A stretch of DNA of 29,614 nt, from contig CABSJA010000021.1 in assembly GCA_902477915.1 (NCBI GenBank), positions 1 to 29,614 on the forward strand, read 5' to 3'. The notes under the pieces are model-generated. The model was not told the origin of the DNA. It searched no databases and saw only the letters and a program-made list of their open reading frames with translations. Positions 1-8,305 of this stretch are shown here, piece by piece (within the stretch, counting starts at the first letter, position 1; every line of letters starts with the position of its first letter). The DNA comes from an uncultured Veillonella sp. (GTDB lineage Bacteria > Bacillota > Negativicutes > Veillonellales > Veillonellaceae). The position numbers and the translations under genes are program-made.

Positions 1-1117
1 CTGGAGCTACGCGAGGATCGAATACGGATGGCATTACGTTTTCTTCGTTCAATTCGCTGTCAGGAATCAAGTTAGCCAATGCATCAGCTGCAGCTAATTT
101 CATTTCATCAGTGATTTGAGCCGCACGTACGTCGATAGCACCGCGGAATACGCCAGGGAATACTGCTACGTTGTTGATTTGGTTAGGAGCATCAGAACGA
201 CCAGTACCAGCGATGCGAATACCAGCTGCTTTCATATCAGCATATGTTGCTTCTGGGTTAGGGTTAGCCATTGCGAATACGATTGCATCATCAGCCAAGT
301 TTTCCAAGATTTCTTTTGTGAAAGCACCTGCTGCAGATACGCCAAGAAGAATGTCAGCGCCTTTAGCATTTTCAGCCAAGTTGCCATGTTTTTCTTCAAG
401 TTTAAGCAAGTCGATCAATTCAGCTTGCAAGGAGTCAAGACGTTTGTAATCTTTGTGCAATACACCAGAAGATACTAACAATGTAATATCACGAGCGCCA
501 GCAAGATATAACAAACGAGCAATGTTTGCACCAGCAGCACCAGCACCGTTTACAACGATTTTAGCAGTAGCTAAATCTTTTTTAACTAAACGAAGAGCGC
601 CTTTTACACCAGCTAAACAAGCGATAGCTGTACCGTGTTGGTCATCATGGAATACAGGGATTTCCAATTCTTCTTTCAAACGGTTTTCGATTTCATAGCA
701 TTTAGGAGAAGAAATATCTTCCAAGTTAATGCCAGCAAAGTTTTTTTGCAATAATTTTACTGTATTGATCAATGTATCAGCATCTTTTGTATCTACAACC
801 AATGGAATGCAGTCTACATCGCCGAATTTCTTGAACAATAAGGATTTACCTTCCATTACAGGCAATGCTGCTGCAGCGCCAATATCGCCAAGACCAAGTA
901 CACGAGTACCGTCGGATACAACGGCAACCATGTTGGAACGGCAAGTTAATTCGAAGGATTCAGCTTCATTATCTTTAATACGCAAGCATGGTTCTGCTAC
1001 ACCTGGTGTGTAAGCTACAGATAAATCATGAGCGTCTTTTAATTCATATTTTGTTCCTACAGTAAGGAAACCTTTTAATTCACGTTTTTTTTGTACAGCT
1101 AATTCACGTACGTCCAT
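1..1117 (-). CDS. NAD(P)-dependent malic enzyme, C-terminus outside window
   Basis: Oxidatively decarboxylates malate to pyruvate in the cytosol. It is the short, bacterial-type malic enzyme. Translation from ATG at 1117 gives 372 codons open to the window edge. The N-terminus has the DLSVAYTPGVAEPC block. It is followed by SDGTRVLGLGDIG, the metal-site segment IPVFHDDQHGTA and the Rossmann loop VVNGAGAAGANIA, then the MANPNPE region. The start is set by AAGGAGAA just upstream. It is monocistronic in view, with a strong promoter at 1185-1213. Cofactor preference (NAD or NADP) cannot be told from what is visible. In a lactate- and malate-using Negativicutes this enzyme would link C4 acids to pyruvate; that is inference from physiology. 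Confidence 0.93.
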   Translation of the reverse strand, partial: MDVRELAVQKKRELKGFLTVGTKYELKDAHDLSVAYTPGVAEPCLRIKDNEAESFELTCRSNMVAVVSDGTRVLGLGDIGAAAALPVMEGKSLLFKKFGDVDCIPLVVDTKDADTLINTVKLLQKNFAGINLEDISSPKCYEIENRLKEELEIPVFHDDQHGTAIACLAGVKGALRLVKKDLATAKIVVNGAGAAGANIARLLYLAGARDITLLVSSGVLHKDYKRLDSLQAELIDLLKLEEKHGNLAENAKGADILLGVSAAGAFTKEILENLADDAIVFAMANPNPEATYADMKAAGIRIAGTGRSDAPNQINNVAVFPGVFRGAIDVRAAQITDEMKLAAADALANLIPDSELNEENVMPSVFDPRVAP

Positions 1118-1184
1118 AATAATTCTCCTTTGTGGATAAACTCGGACTCTTTTGAGTCGGTAATTAATACCTTTACCTAATTGT

Positions 1185-1213
1185 ATTATACAAAATGATA
1201 TATAACAATTCAA
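1185..1213 (-). promoter_or_regulatory. Sigma-A-type promoter for malic enzyme
   Basis: On the minus strand: -35 TTGAAT (1208-1213), a 17-bp spacer and -10 TATAAT (1185-1190). The predicted start near 1178 leaves a leader of about 60 nt. That leader holds a small GACTC/GAGTC stem-loop (about 1144-1157) before the ribosome site. Confidence 0.75.
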
Positions 1214-1293
1214 GTTTTTCGATATAGTTTTCCGAATATTTTAGAATTAAATTCAATTGATCTAATTTAGTAATTAAAATGATAATTAAACGA

Positions 1294-1327
1294 AAAGTAG
1301 ATAAGCCATATACGACTTATCTACTTT
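1294..1327 (-). terminator. Stem-loop, probable terminator after speD
   Basis: A perfect 12-bp inverted repeat (1294-1305 with 1316-1327) and 10-nt loop lie 57 nt beyond the speD stop codon. On the minus strand it is followed by TCGTTTAATTATC, which is T-rich but not a clean T run. The rest of the 1118-1384 gap holds only the malic enzyme promoter and leader. Confidence 0.55.
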
Positions 1328-1384
1328 GGTACTGTATACGCATTATCTGATAGGACAAAGAGCATACAAAATATACATTTTTAT

Positions 1385-2167
1385 TTATGCTTTTACGGAT
1401 GGCAAATTACGGCCATAGAAAATTTCCATCATTTCTTGCTTTAATTGATGTTTAATTTGTTTGATTTCTCGTTCGCTCAATTCAGCTTCAGTAATGCCAA
1501 ATAGGTAATTATCTAAATCAAACTCTTTTAACATCATTTTTGTATGGAAGATATTTTCTTGGTACACGTTTACATCAATCATGTTGTACATGTTGCGAGT
1601 TTTTGCATTGATGTAATTTTGGATAGAGTTGATGCGATGATCGATATAGATTTTCTTACCAGATACGTCGCGTGTAAAGCCACGTACATGATAGTCCAAT
1701 GTAAGGATATCGGAATCAAAGCTTTGAATCAAATAGTTAAGTGCTTTAAGTGGAGAGATTTGACCACATGTGGACACTTCAATATCGGCACGGAATGTAC
1801 TAATCCCTTTGTGCGGATGGCTTTCAGGGTATGTATGTACAGTAAGGTGGGATTTATCAAGATGCATTACTACATCTTCTTTTTCAATTTCCTCTTCAGA
1901 AATCAAAATCGTAACAGACGCACCTTGAGGATCATAGTCTTGTTTCGCTACGTTAAGGATGTTGGCACCAATGATATGGCTTACCTCTGTTAAGATAGCT
2001 GTTAAGCGATCTGCATTGTATACTTCATCAATGTACTGAATGTATTGTTTTTTCTCTTCTTCTGTACGAGTATAACAAATATCATAAATATTAAAACTCA
2101 ATGTCTTTGTGAGATTATTAAAACCATATAATTTCATTTTAGGCTTTGCTTTAACTGGTGTATCCAT
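1385..2167 (-). CDS. speD: S-adenosylmethionine decarboxylase proenzyme (E. coli-type)
   Basis: Makes decarboxylated SAM, the aminopropyl donor for spermidine. The 260-aa protein matches the enterobacterial class in length (about 264 aa) rather than the short Bacillus/archaeal form. The self-cleavage site is Lys-Ser at residue 106 within LDKSHLTVHTYPES; this serine becomes the pyruvoyl group. The processing cysteine lies in EVSTCG (C134). The C-terminal block VNVYQENIFHTKMMLKEFDL is also typical of the class. GGAAAGGG precedes the ATG. No speE lies beside it, so the aminopropyltransferase must be elsewhere. Negativicutes are known to attach polyamines to peptidoglycan, which gives a plausible use. 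Confidence 0.95.
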   Translation of the reverse strand: MDTPVKAKPKMKLYGFNNLTKTLSFNIYDICYTRTEEEKKQYIQYIDEVYNADRLTAILTEVSHIIGANILNVAKQDYDPQGASVTILISEEEIEKEDVVMHLDKSHLTVHTYPESHPHKGISTFRADIEVSTCGQISPLKALNYLIQSFDSDILTLDYHVRGFTRDVSGKKIYIDHRINSIQNYINAKTRNMYNMIDVNVYQENIFHTKMMLKEFDLDNYLFGITEAELSEREIKQIKHQLKQEMMEIFYGRNLPSVKA

Positions 2168-2210
2168 GATATGTCATAACCCTTTCCATGCATAGACTTA
2201 CTATTTTTTT

Positions 2211-2245
2211 GAAAGCTTTTCAAGACGTTACAGCTTGAAGCTTTC
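2211..2245. repeat. Imperfect inverted repeat between phosphoesterase gene and speD
   Basis: GAAAGCTTTTCAAG pairs with CTTGAAGCTTTC (2-nt bulge). It starts 10 nt after the phosphoesterase stop. On the minus strand it is followed by a run of A, not T, so it is not a standard intrinsic terminator. It may be an mRNA-end or leader structure. Confidence 0.4.
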
Positions 2246-2254
2246 ACCATATAA

Positions 2255-2752
2255 CTAAACAATATCTTGTTTATACACAAACTCTACATCAAACTGTCCA
2301 TTATCGTAGGTAACGATGGCAAAGGTACCACCAGAGCGGTCGCGAGCCAACGAAATACTGCCAGGATTCACGAATACCGCATCACGAACACGAACCTCAC
2401 CATGATGATGGCTATGGCCAGATACGATAAGGCGCGCACCCATATCAGTTCCTAACTCAATCAGTTTTTGTATACGATTATAATATGATACCTCATGACC
2501 ATGAGTCATGTAAATATAGGTATCCTCTAGGGGAATCAACTGTTCGCGCGGCTCAAGAGGTTGTACACGGTCGTTATTACCACGCACTGCATACACAGGA
2601 ATATCTGTATGCTCCTGCATGTAACGAGCATCATCACCAAAGTCACCGGCGTGAAGCCACATATCAATGTCTTGATCTGCTGTAGCCTCTAAGACGAGGT
2701 CAATATCCTCTAGATACCCATGGGTATCGCTTAAAATACCAATTCGTTTCAT
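2255..2752 (-). CDS. YfcE/MJ0936-family metallophosphoesterase
   Basis: A single-domain, cytosolic calcineurin-like phosphoesterase of 165 aa, the usual length. Metal ligands in order: SDTHG (D9, H11), HAGDFGD (D37), GNND (residues 58-61), THGH (84-86) and SGHSHHHG (H113, H115). Family members hydrolyse phosphodiesters in vitro; the physiological substrate is unknown. It is the last gene of the rph-rdgB-phosphoesterase series, the same order as rph-ysnA-ysnB in Bacillus subtilis, which supports the assignment. The 66-bp gap to rdgB has no clear promoter, so cotranscription is likely. Its ribosome site is weak (AGAG). Confidence 0.88.
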   Translation of the reverse strand: MKRIGILSDTHGYLEDIDLVLEATADQDIDMWLHAGDFGDDARYMQEHTDIPVYAVRGNNDRVQPLEPREQLIPLEDTYIYMTHGHEVSYYNRIQKLIELGTDMGARLIVSGHSHHHGEVRVRDAVFVNPGSISLARDRSGGTFAIVTYDNGQFDVEFVYKQDIV

Positions 2753-2818
2753 TTTATAAGTTCTCTAATACTATTATATTACATATTTATATGAACTATA
2801 CCATATAGTTCGAAAATA

Positions 2819-3394
2819 TTAAAGCTTGTTAATTAATTCGCGTAGTGCACGGCCACGATGACTAATCTTTTCCTTTTCTTCGATGCTAAGTTCAGCCATA
2901 GTCTTTTTAAATTCAGGCACATAGAAGTATGGATCATAGCCAAAGCCATTGTCCCCTTTTGGCTCGTCTTGTACAAGGCCATCGCAATAGCCTTCTGCTG
3001 TCACTTCACGACCATCAGGATATACGAGGGCTAAAGCACACACATAATGACCTGTGCGGTCGCTTTTACCTTGTAGCTCACGAATCAATTTTTCATTATT
3101 AGCTTGATCATCACCATGGTGACCTGCATAGCGTGCAGAATACACACCTGGTGCCCCATTAAGAGCATCTACAGTGATACCAGAATCATCGGCAAGGCAT
3201 GGACGATTTGTAGCCTTTGCATAATAGCGAGCTTTTAAAAGAGCATTTTCCATAAAGGTTGTACCAGTTTCCTCTGGTTCCTCGATGGAAATGACCTCTT
3301 TTACCGGCACACAGTCAATAGATAAATGAGAGAAAGCTTCGGAAAACTCACGAATCTTCCCTTTATTCCCTGTTGCTAATACGATTTGTTCCAT
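2819..3394 (-). CDS. rdgB: XTP/dITP diphosphatase (non-canonical purine NTPase)
   Basis: Hydrolyses dITP, XTP and ITP to monophosphates, keeping deaminated purines out of nucleic acids. The 191-aa HAM1/RdgB-family protein shows TGNKGK at the N-terminus (substrate loop), LADDSG with the catalytic D70, FGYDPYF near residue 155 and SHRGRAL (178-184). All key family motifs are present. It begins one base after the rph stop codon (TAA-g-ATG), so it is translationally coupled to rph. The ribosome site GGAGG lies inside the end of rph. Confidence 0.96.
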   Translation of the reverse strand: MEQIVLATGNKGKIREFSEAFSHLSIDCVPVKEVISIEEPEETGTTFMENALLKARYYAKATNRPCLADDSGITVDALNGAPGVYSARYAGHHGDDQANNEKLIRELQGKSDRTGHYVCALALVYPDGREVTAEGYCDGLVQDEPKGDNGFGYDPYFYVPEFKKTMAELSIEEKEKISHRGRALRELINKL

Positions 3395-3395
3395 C

Positions 3396-4151
3396 TTACA
3401 CCTCCGGAGCTGTAGGATATACCTTACCTACTTTATCTGCTGTCGCACCAAGTACTTCACGTTGTTTAGCCATCAGCTCATCGGTAGCAGCCTCTGCTAA
3501 ATCAAGTAATGCATTGAGTTCATCACGGTTAAAGGTACCGTGTTCGCCTGTACCTTGTACCTCAACCATGTTACCAGAACCGGTGCGCACCACATTCATA
3601 TCAACGATAGCAGCGCTGTCCTCTTCATAGCAAAGGTCCGTAATAGGACCGTCAGGACCAATGCCTACAGAAATAGCAGCACAGAAATCAGTAATCGGGA
3701 ATTTGCCTGCTCCACCAAAGGTGAAGTCCACCGCATCAACAAGGGCCACAAAGGCGCCTGTAATAGAGGCTGTACGCGTACCACCATCAGCTTGAATAAC
3801 GTCGCAGTCGATCGTAATAGAACGTTCACCGAGTGCTTCAAGGTCTACGACAGCGCGCAATGCACGGCCGATAAGACGTTGAATTTCAACGGTACGACCT
3901 GTTTGTTTTCCCTTAGCAGCCTCACGGCTCACACGAGTTTGCGTAGAACGTGGCAACAAGGAGTATTCTGCAGTTACCCAGCCTTGGCCAGAACCTTTTA
4001 GCCAGCGCGGCACAGAATCCTCCACAGTAGCTGTACAGATAACCTTAGTCTTGCCGCACTCAATGAGCACAGAACCTTCTGCATACTCTGTAAAATTCCG
4101 TGTTATTTTAATAGGTCGCAATTGACCTGCTGTTCTATTATCACTACGCAT
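3396..4151 (-). CDS. rph: Ribonuclease PH
   Basis: A phosphorolytic 3'-5' exoribonuclease that trims tRNA 3' ends; hexameric in the cytosol. At 251 aa it is of normal length. Recognisable blocks are the N-terminal RSDNRTAGQLRPI, the SREAAKGKQTGRTVEIQRLIGRAL helix and the catalytic/phosphate segment IDCDVIQADGGTRTASITGA. It heads the rph-rdgB-phosphoesterase cluster. GAGG precedes the start. A probable extended -10 promoter lies at 4219-4227, and a GC-rich stem-loop sits in what would be its leader. Confidence 0.97.
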   Translation of the reverse strand: MRSDNRTAGQLRPIKITRNFTEYAEGSVLIECGKTKVICTATVEDSVPRWLKGSGQGWVTAEYSLLPRSTQTRVSREAAKGKQTGRTVEIQRLIGRALRAVVDLEALGERSITIDCDVIQADGGTRTASITGAFVALVDAVDFTFGGAGKFPITDFCAAISVGIGPDGPITDLCYEEDSAAIVDMNVVRTGSGNMVEVQGTGEHGTFNRDELNALLDLAEAATDELMAKQREVLGATADKVGKVYPTAPEV

Positions 4152-4183
4152 AGGAACCTCACCATTCTAAAACTAAACATTAG

Positions 4184-4208
4184 AACGCCCCTTACACAAA
4201 GGGGCGTT
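4184..4208 (-). terminator. GC-rich stem-loop between amidohydrolase gene and rph
   Basis: AACGCCCCTT pairs with AAGGGGCGTT around a 5-nt loop. On the minus strand it is followed by CTAATGTTTAGTTTT. It could terminate transcripts from 4353-5783 or act as a 5' leader hairpin of rph, because the likely rph promoter lies just upstream at 4219-4227. No plus-strand gene needs it. Confidence 0.55.
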
Positions 4209-4218
4209 ATTTCTTCTT

Positions 4219-4227
4219 ATTATATCA
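4219..4227 (-). promoter_or_regulatory. Extended -10 promoter (TGATATAAT) for rph
   Basis: The minus strand reads TGATATAAT with no good -35. The surrounding 17 nt AATTGTGATATAATAAG (complement of 4216-4232) recur exactly upstream of the D-amino acid aminotransferase gene (complement of 16137-16153), which argues for a true promoter type in this organism. Confidence 0.5.
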
Positions 4228-4260
4228 CAATTTAACTATTTTTTATTACCATGAATCAGA

Positions 4261-4278
4261 TTGTAACATCCGTTACAA
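4261..4278. promoter_or_regulatory. 18-bp palindrome upstream of rph
   Basis: TTGTAACATCCGTTACAA is a perfect 7-bp inverted repeat around ATCC. It lies about 35 bp upstream of the extended -10, so it may be an operator. The regulator is unknown. Two copies of TACCATATTATAA (4311-4323, 4331-4343) lie further upstream. Confidence 0.35.
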
Positions 4279-4352
4279 ACACAATATGATGCATTCCTAT
4301 AAAAAATCATTACCATATTATAAGAATCTCTACCATATTATAAAAACTACAA

Positions 4353-5783
4353 TTATAGTTCATACTGACCTTCACCAAGTGGATCTACTACAACATAGCG
4401 ACTAGCTCCGCCTTCTGCTTTAGCCCGTTCAGCCTCTGCAATGGCGTCTTGACGAGTTTCTTCATCCGCTTGCCAAGGGATAAACATAGCATATACGCTT
4501 TGCGGTCCATAAGGTCCATATTGGCCTCGTGAAAGTACGCTATGCCACCCCACCTTATCTTCGTACATGCGAACCTTTTCAAGGCGTTCCTCTTGTACGC
4601 CCGTTTCATCATAGTACACATTGTAACGATTAGGCCATATATCACCTACACCTGTGCGTTCCTCTTCGGCCATCTTATGACGATTAGCCCATTGCACCTT
4701 CCACTTAGCGATGAGGTCATCAATATAAGCTGTTACGTTTTGGCTTTGCTTATATTTAACAGGGTCAAAGGCAGGTTCTACGACCTTACTGTAATCAAGG
4801 CCTGCCATGGATAAAATAATACCTGTATTTACATAGGGCAATGCTTCTTGTACGGAGTAACCACCCTCTAAGACAGCTATATCGGCTTGTAATAAATCCA
4901 CCAACTCCGCATAGCCCTTTGCCGTAACCTGCATATTTGCCAAAGGATCACTAAAGTGATTATCTTGTCCTGCAGAGTTAATAACAATGTCTGGATTAAA
5001 CTCTTCAAGGATTGGTAACACGAGTTCACGCATGACCTTCATCAAGCCTTCGTCACCTGTTCCTGGCGGTAACGGGATATCTATATTGCCACCGATGGCT
5101 TGTGGCCCACCAAATTCATCCATAAAGCCTGTGCCAGGATATAGTGTGCGTCCATCTTGGTGGAAACTAATGTATAGCGTATCTGGATCATGATAGAACA
5201 CATCTTGAGAACCATCGCCATGGTGTACATCTGTATCTACTACAGCCACCCGTTTAATACCATAGGTTTGACGCATATGTTGAATCATGACCGCTTCAAT
5301 GTTTATGGTACAGAATCCACGGATACCATGAACCATAGCCATCGCATGATGTCCTGGAGGTCTCACTAAGGCAAAGGCACGGTCTACTTCGCCCCGCATA
5401 ACCGCATCAGCAGCCGCAATGGCACCGCCTGCAGATACGCGATGTGCTTCCGTTACCCAAGACTCTAAATCAGGGGCGCCCACATGGACGCGCTCTATGG
5501 TATCCCAATCGGCTACGATAGGATTATATTCCTTAATGTTAGGTATATCTAATAGCCCTTCCTCTACGATTTGATCCCGAGTGTACAGTAGTCTCTCTTG
5601 TCGTTCTGGATGGGTTTCAGAAATCTTCCAATCAAAGGCAGGGAAAAACACTAAACCTAAACTATGTTTTGGTGCATTTTCATCAGTATGTAACGTATCA
5701 TCTACATTTGTATGAATGCCTTCATTTGTACCCTTGTGTCCAAGTCCATGACGTTCACGATAGGATAGTCCTTTATTCCACAT
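4353..5783 (-). CDS. Histone deacetylase-fold amidohydrolase
   Basis: A zinc amidohydrolase of the HDAC/AcuC/acetylpolyamine amidohydrolase superfamily, 476 aa. The active site is complete: RPPGHHA with the His pair (145-146), zinc ligands D185 and H187 in DTDVHHGDG, third ligand D274 in NSAGQDN, and a catalytic-type tyrosine in LEGGYS (Y309). No signal peptide is seen. Residues from about 350 onward form an extension beyond the usual 300-350 aa fold, rich in charged and aromatic residues and of unknown role. The gene overlaps the hydantoinase-like gene upstream by 11 bp (start 5783, upstream stop 5773), so the two are coupled. The substrate could be an acetylated polyamine, acetyl-lysine or another small amide; the nearby speD is suggestive only. 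Confidence 0.88.
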   Translation of the reverse strand: MWNKGLSYRERHGLGHKGTNEGIHTNVDDTLHTDENAPKHSLGLVFFPAFDWKISETHPERQERLLYTRDQIVEEGLLDIPNIKEYNPIVADWDTIERVHVGAPDLESWVTEAHRVSAGGAIAAADAVMRGEVDRAFALVRPPGHHAMAMVHGIRGFCTINIEAVMIQHMRQTYGIKRVAVVDTDVHHGDGSQDVFYHDPDTLYISFHQDGRTLYPGTGFMDEFGGPQAIGGNIDIPLPPGTGDEGLMKVMRELVLPILEEFNPDIVINSAGQDNHFSDPLANMQVTAKGYAELVDLLQADIAVLEGGYSVQEALPYVNTGIILSMAGLDYSKVVEPAFDPVKYKQSQNVTAYIDDLIAKWKVQWANRHKMAEEERTGVGDIWPNRYNVYYDETGVQEERLEKVRMYEDKVGWHSVLSRGQYGPYGPQSVYAMFIPWQADEETRQDAIAEAERAKAEGGASRYVVVDPLGEGQYEL

Positions 5784-7494
5784 ACTGTTTCACCCCCGCT
5801 GCTAGTTGTACTTTTACAGTGATTAACCGTTCCATTGATTGCCAGCCCTCTACTACAGGGAAGTCTTCGATACTAATCACCTCTATATCCTGGTCCTTAC
5901 CAAGTCCTAAACGCAATGCTTCTTCAACGAGTACCTCTTTAGCGCGTTCCACAACTTGTTCCACCCGCTTTAAGGTACATGTTTGTTGCTTGATTCCCAA
6001 CTCAGGAATGACGAGCAAACGCCGTTTTGTATCGACGTGAACCGTAAGTTCGATAGTCGATAACGCTAGGGCCGCACCGATAGCATTAGCCACCGCTGCA
6101 TTATCTGGAATTGTAACAGGCAAATGCAAATAATCGCCGATACTTGATCCCAAGCTAGGTGCCGTACCGCCTACCACAACGATTTGGGCAGGTACAAATA
6201 CATCAGGATTCACAATGTCCGCCACTACATAGATAGGTCGTTTATTTTCTGCCGTTACCACCTCATCTATGCCATGCTGAATTGTTTCCAATGCCTTATT
6301 GACTATTAATCGCGCCACATCAGAAGCCGTAATAGAATCACCTAATTGCTGTTGAACTTTAGTCGAGTCAGATGTTAAGCTGTCATGTAATGACGCAGGT
6401 AATCTATTGGCTAATGCCTCCATAGATTGGATGGCTAGCTTCATATCACCATAGTTTGCATGGCCCAGTACAATGAGTGCATCCCCCAAGGTAGGTTCTG
6501 TGCCACCTAAAGCCGCAGATGGCCCCACTCGTTCAGGTCCAACTGTAATGTTACCATCTACTATGCGAACTACGGACTCACCGCCAATACCGACGGAGGT
6601 AACTGCAAAGGAGCGTACCGCACTAGGGTACTCACGGATGGATACACCATTTTTGGTCATCAATGGTTTGCCATGCTTCCAAAGAGAAATATCTGTAGTG
6701 GTGCCCCCAATATCTAAAGCAACTGTATGCTCTTCACCAATTGCACCAAGGGCGGATAGGCCAAGCACAGTAGCTGCAGGTCCCGTAAAAGCAGTCTCTA
6801 CAGGTCGACTCACCATATGCTCCATAGGCAAGGAACCGCCATCAGCTTTCAAAATATGGAGTGGAGCCTTAATATTACGAATGCTAAGGGCCTCTTCAAC
6901 ATTACGCTTAAAAATAGTAAATACAGGTGTAACAGCACTATTAAAATAAGCGCTAATGGTACGGCGTGGGAAATTCAATGAACCGCTTAGTAAGCTACCA
7001 TTAGAGATAGTATTATATTTATCTTTCAACGCTTCTGTTATAGATAATTCTTCTTGAGGATTCCGTACCCCAAATTTAGCAGATACGGCGGCTAAATCTG
7101 TGCCACTGCGAGATTGTACCATTTTGGCTATATCTTGAACTGCATTTGTAGGTGTACGTTCCACCACAATCCCTCTATGGTCCGTATAGCCTTGAAGATA
7201 GATAGGATTCACAGGGAATATATCATCTACATTTCGGCCAGGTCCCGTCACCACAAAAAGGTCTACTGCTTGCTCTTTCTCTTCTACAATAGTATTCGTT
7301 ACCACAGTAGTAGACAGCGTGACTTGATCAATATTTGATGTATCACAATGTTGGAGAATTGCATCAAGGGCCTCTCCTATGCCTTGCATTAAATTATCTT
7401 TTGTAGTCCGTCTTTTAGCAGATGCTACTACACGATGACCGTCGATGATGACCGCATCTGTGAAAGTACCACCTACGTCTAAACCTAGTAACAT
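5773..7494 (-). CDS. Hydantoinase/oxoprolinase family protein (HyuA-like)
   Basis: An ATP-dependent amidohydrolase or activator of the HyuA/oxoprolinase-A family, 573 aa, shorter than typical HyuA (about 690 aa). Actin-like ATPase signatures are LGLDVGGTFTDAV (3-15) and ALDIGGTTTDIS (259-270), with TAFTGPAATVLG near 235-245 and VVGGTAPSLGS near residue 437. No HyuB-like partner follows. Instead the next gene, overlapping by 11 bp, is a zinc amidohydrolase. That suggests the pair works on one amide- or lactam-containing substrate (inference). AAGGAGG lies 5 bases before the ATG. The 148-bp upstream gap begins after the terminator at 7603-7639. Confidence 0.85.
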   Translation of the reverse strand: MLLGLDVGGTFTDAVIIDGHRVVASAKRRTTKDNLMQGIGEALDAILQHCDTSNIDQVTLSTTVVTNTIVEEKEQAVDLFVVTGPGRNVDDIFPVNPIYLQGYTDHRGIVVERTPTNAVQDIAKMVQSRSGTDLAAVSAKFGVRNPQEELSITEALKDKYNTISNGSLLSGSLNFPRRTISAYFNSAVTPVFTIFKRNVEEALSIRNIKAPLHILKADGGSLPMEHMVSRPVETAFTGPAATVLGLSALGAIGEEHTVALDIGGTTTDISLWKHGKPLMTKNGVSIREYPSAVRSFAVTSVGIGGESVVRIVDGNITVGPERVGPSAALGGTEPTLGDALIVLGHANYGDMKLAIQSMEALANRLPASLHDSLTSDSTKVQQQLGDSITASDVARLIVNKALETIQHGIDEVVTAENKRPIYVVADIVNPDVFVPAQIVVVGGTAPSLGSSIGDYLHLPVTIPDNAAVANAIGAALALSTIELTVHVDTKRRLLVIPELGIKQQTCTLKRVEQVVERAKEVLVEEALRLGLGKDQDIEVISIEDFPVVEGWQSMERLITVKVQLAAGVKQYVE

Positions 7495-7602
7495 ATAACC
7501 TCCTTATCAGAATTAATAGAGGATACTTAGAAATGCTAAATTAAGTAAAAAAACTCTATTTTACCTAGCATATAACCACTATTAACTTTCACAATATATA
7601 AA

Positions 7603-7639
7603 AAGGCTGTACCCATCTCTATGTGATGAGTACAGCCTT
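7603..7639 (-). terminator. Intrinsic terminator of the thioesterase-murI operon
   Basis: AAGGCTGTAC pairs with GTACAGCCTT, with further CATC/GATG pairing in the loop. On the minus strand it is followed by TTTTTATATATT. It begins 4 nt after the stop of the CofE-like gene. Confidence 0.85.
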
Positions 7640-7642
7640 CTG

Positions 7643-8293
7643 TTATTTACCAGATACAGATGCGTAATTTTTAATGATAACAATCGGAGTCATTTGGCTA
7701 TCATTACCAAATGGATTATCGATCAATAATTGTGCAATTTTATTACCGTCAATGCCACGGCTTGTACCTAATACCGCGGAACGTTTTAAGTCGTTAACGT
7801 CAGCTACAACAGCGCCATAACAGCCTGTGCGAGATACGATTTTCTCAGCCACTTTATCTGGATCCTTTGGACCAAATACAATGTGCTTATCAAATGGAGG
7901 CATTGTGCCAGTTACGTCATCAGTTAAGGATGCAGCGCGAGCAATTGCATAGAATACACCTGGTTTGCGGAAAATTTTAGCAATAGCACCTAAAATAAAG
8001 GCACCTAATACTTTCCATTTACCATCCAAGTTCATAGCGGATTGCATGCCATAAATGGATGCCATAGAACCATCTGGATGGATAAAACGATTGATCAAAC
8101 GAGCTTGCCAGCATACATCTAGCTCTTCAGGACGTGTAAAACGGCCTTGTGTAATAGCTACTACAGATTCAGCTACACATACGATATCTTCAGGTCCAAT
8201 ATTGTGACCGCCAAATTCAACGATAGCATCCACGATGTCATCATTATCTGTAAGAATACGTGTTGGCACACATACTAACTCTAATTCTGCCAT
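7643..8293 (-). CDS. CofE-like (F420-0:glutamate ligase domain) protein
   Basis: 216 aa, resembling the CofE/F420-0 gamma-glutamyl ligase domain: N-terminal VPTRILTDNDDIVDAIVEF, GPEDIVCVAESVVAITQGR, then DDVTGTMPPFD and a C-terminal AVVADVNDLKRSAVLGTSRGID. CofE adds gamma-linked glutamates to coenzyme F420. No other F420 gene is seen here, and Negativicutes are not known for F420. A different gamma-glutamyl or amide ligation is therefore more likely (inference). It is the last gene of a four-gene operon with murI, which makes D-glutamate; a link to glutamate chemistry is tempting but unproven. A 12-bp gap separates it from the gene upstream. Confidence 0.72.
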   Translation of the reverse strand: MAELELVCVPTRILTDNDDIVDAIVEFGGHNIGPEDIVCVAESVVAITQGRFTRPEELDVCWQARLINRFIHPDGSMASIYGMQSAMNLDGKWKVLGAFILGAIAKIFRKPGVFYAIARAASLTDDVTGTMPPFDKHIVFGPKDPDKVAEKIVSRTGCYGAVVADVNDLKRSAVLGTSRGIDGNKIAQLLIDNPFGNDSQMTPIVIIKNYASVSGK

Positions 8294-8305
8294 TGTTATG
8301 CCTCC

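Noticed and set aside
1544..1993. 149-aa plus-strand frame opposite speD
   Set aside because: Runs antisense through a complete SpeD; no ribosome site, and composition typical of a shadow frame.
2211..2245. Intrinsic terminator after the phosphoesterase gene
   Set aside because: The stem is good, but it is followed by a run of A rather than T in the direction of transcription; kept only as an inverted repeat.
3540..4001. 153-aa plus-strand frame opposite rph
   Set aside because: Antisense of a well-conserved RNase PH gene with no start signals.
6473..6949. 158-aa plus-strand frame opposite the hydantoinase-like gene
   Set aside because: Serine/proline-rich shadow frame with no promoter or ribosome site.
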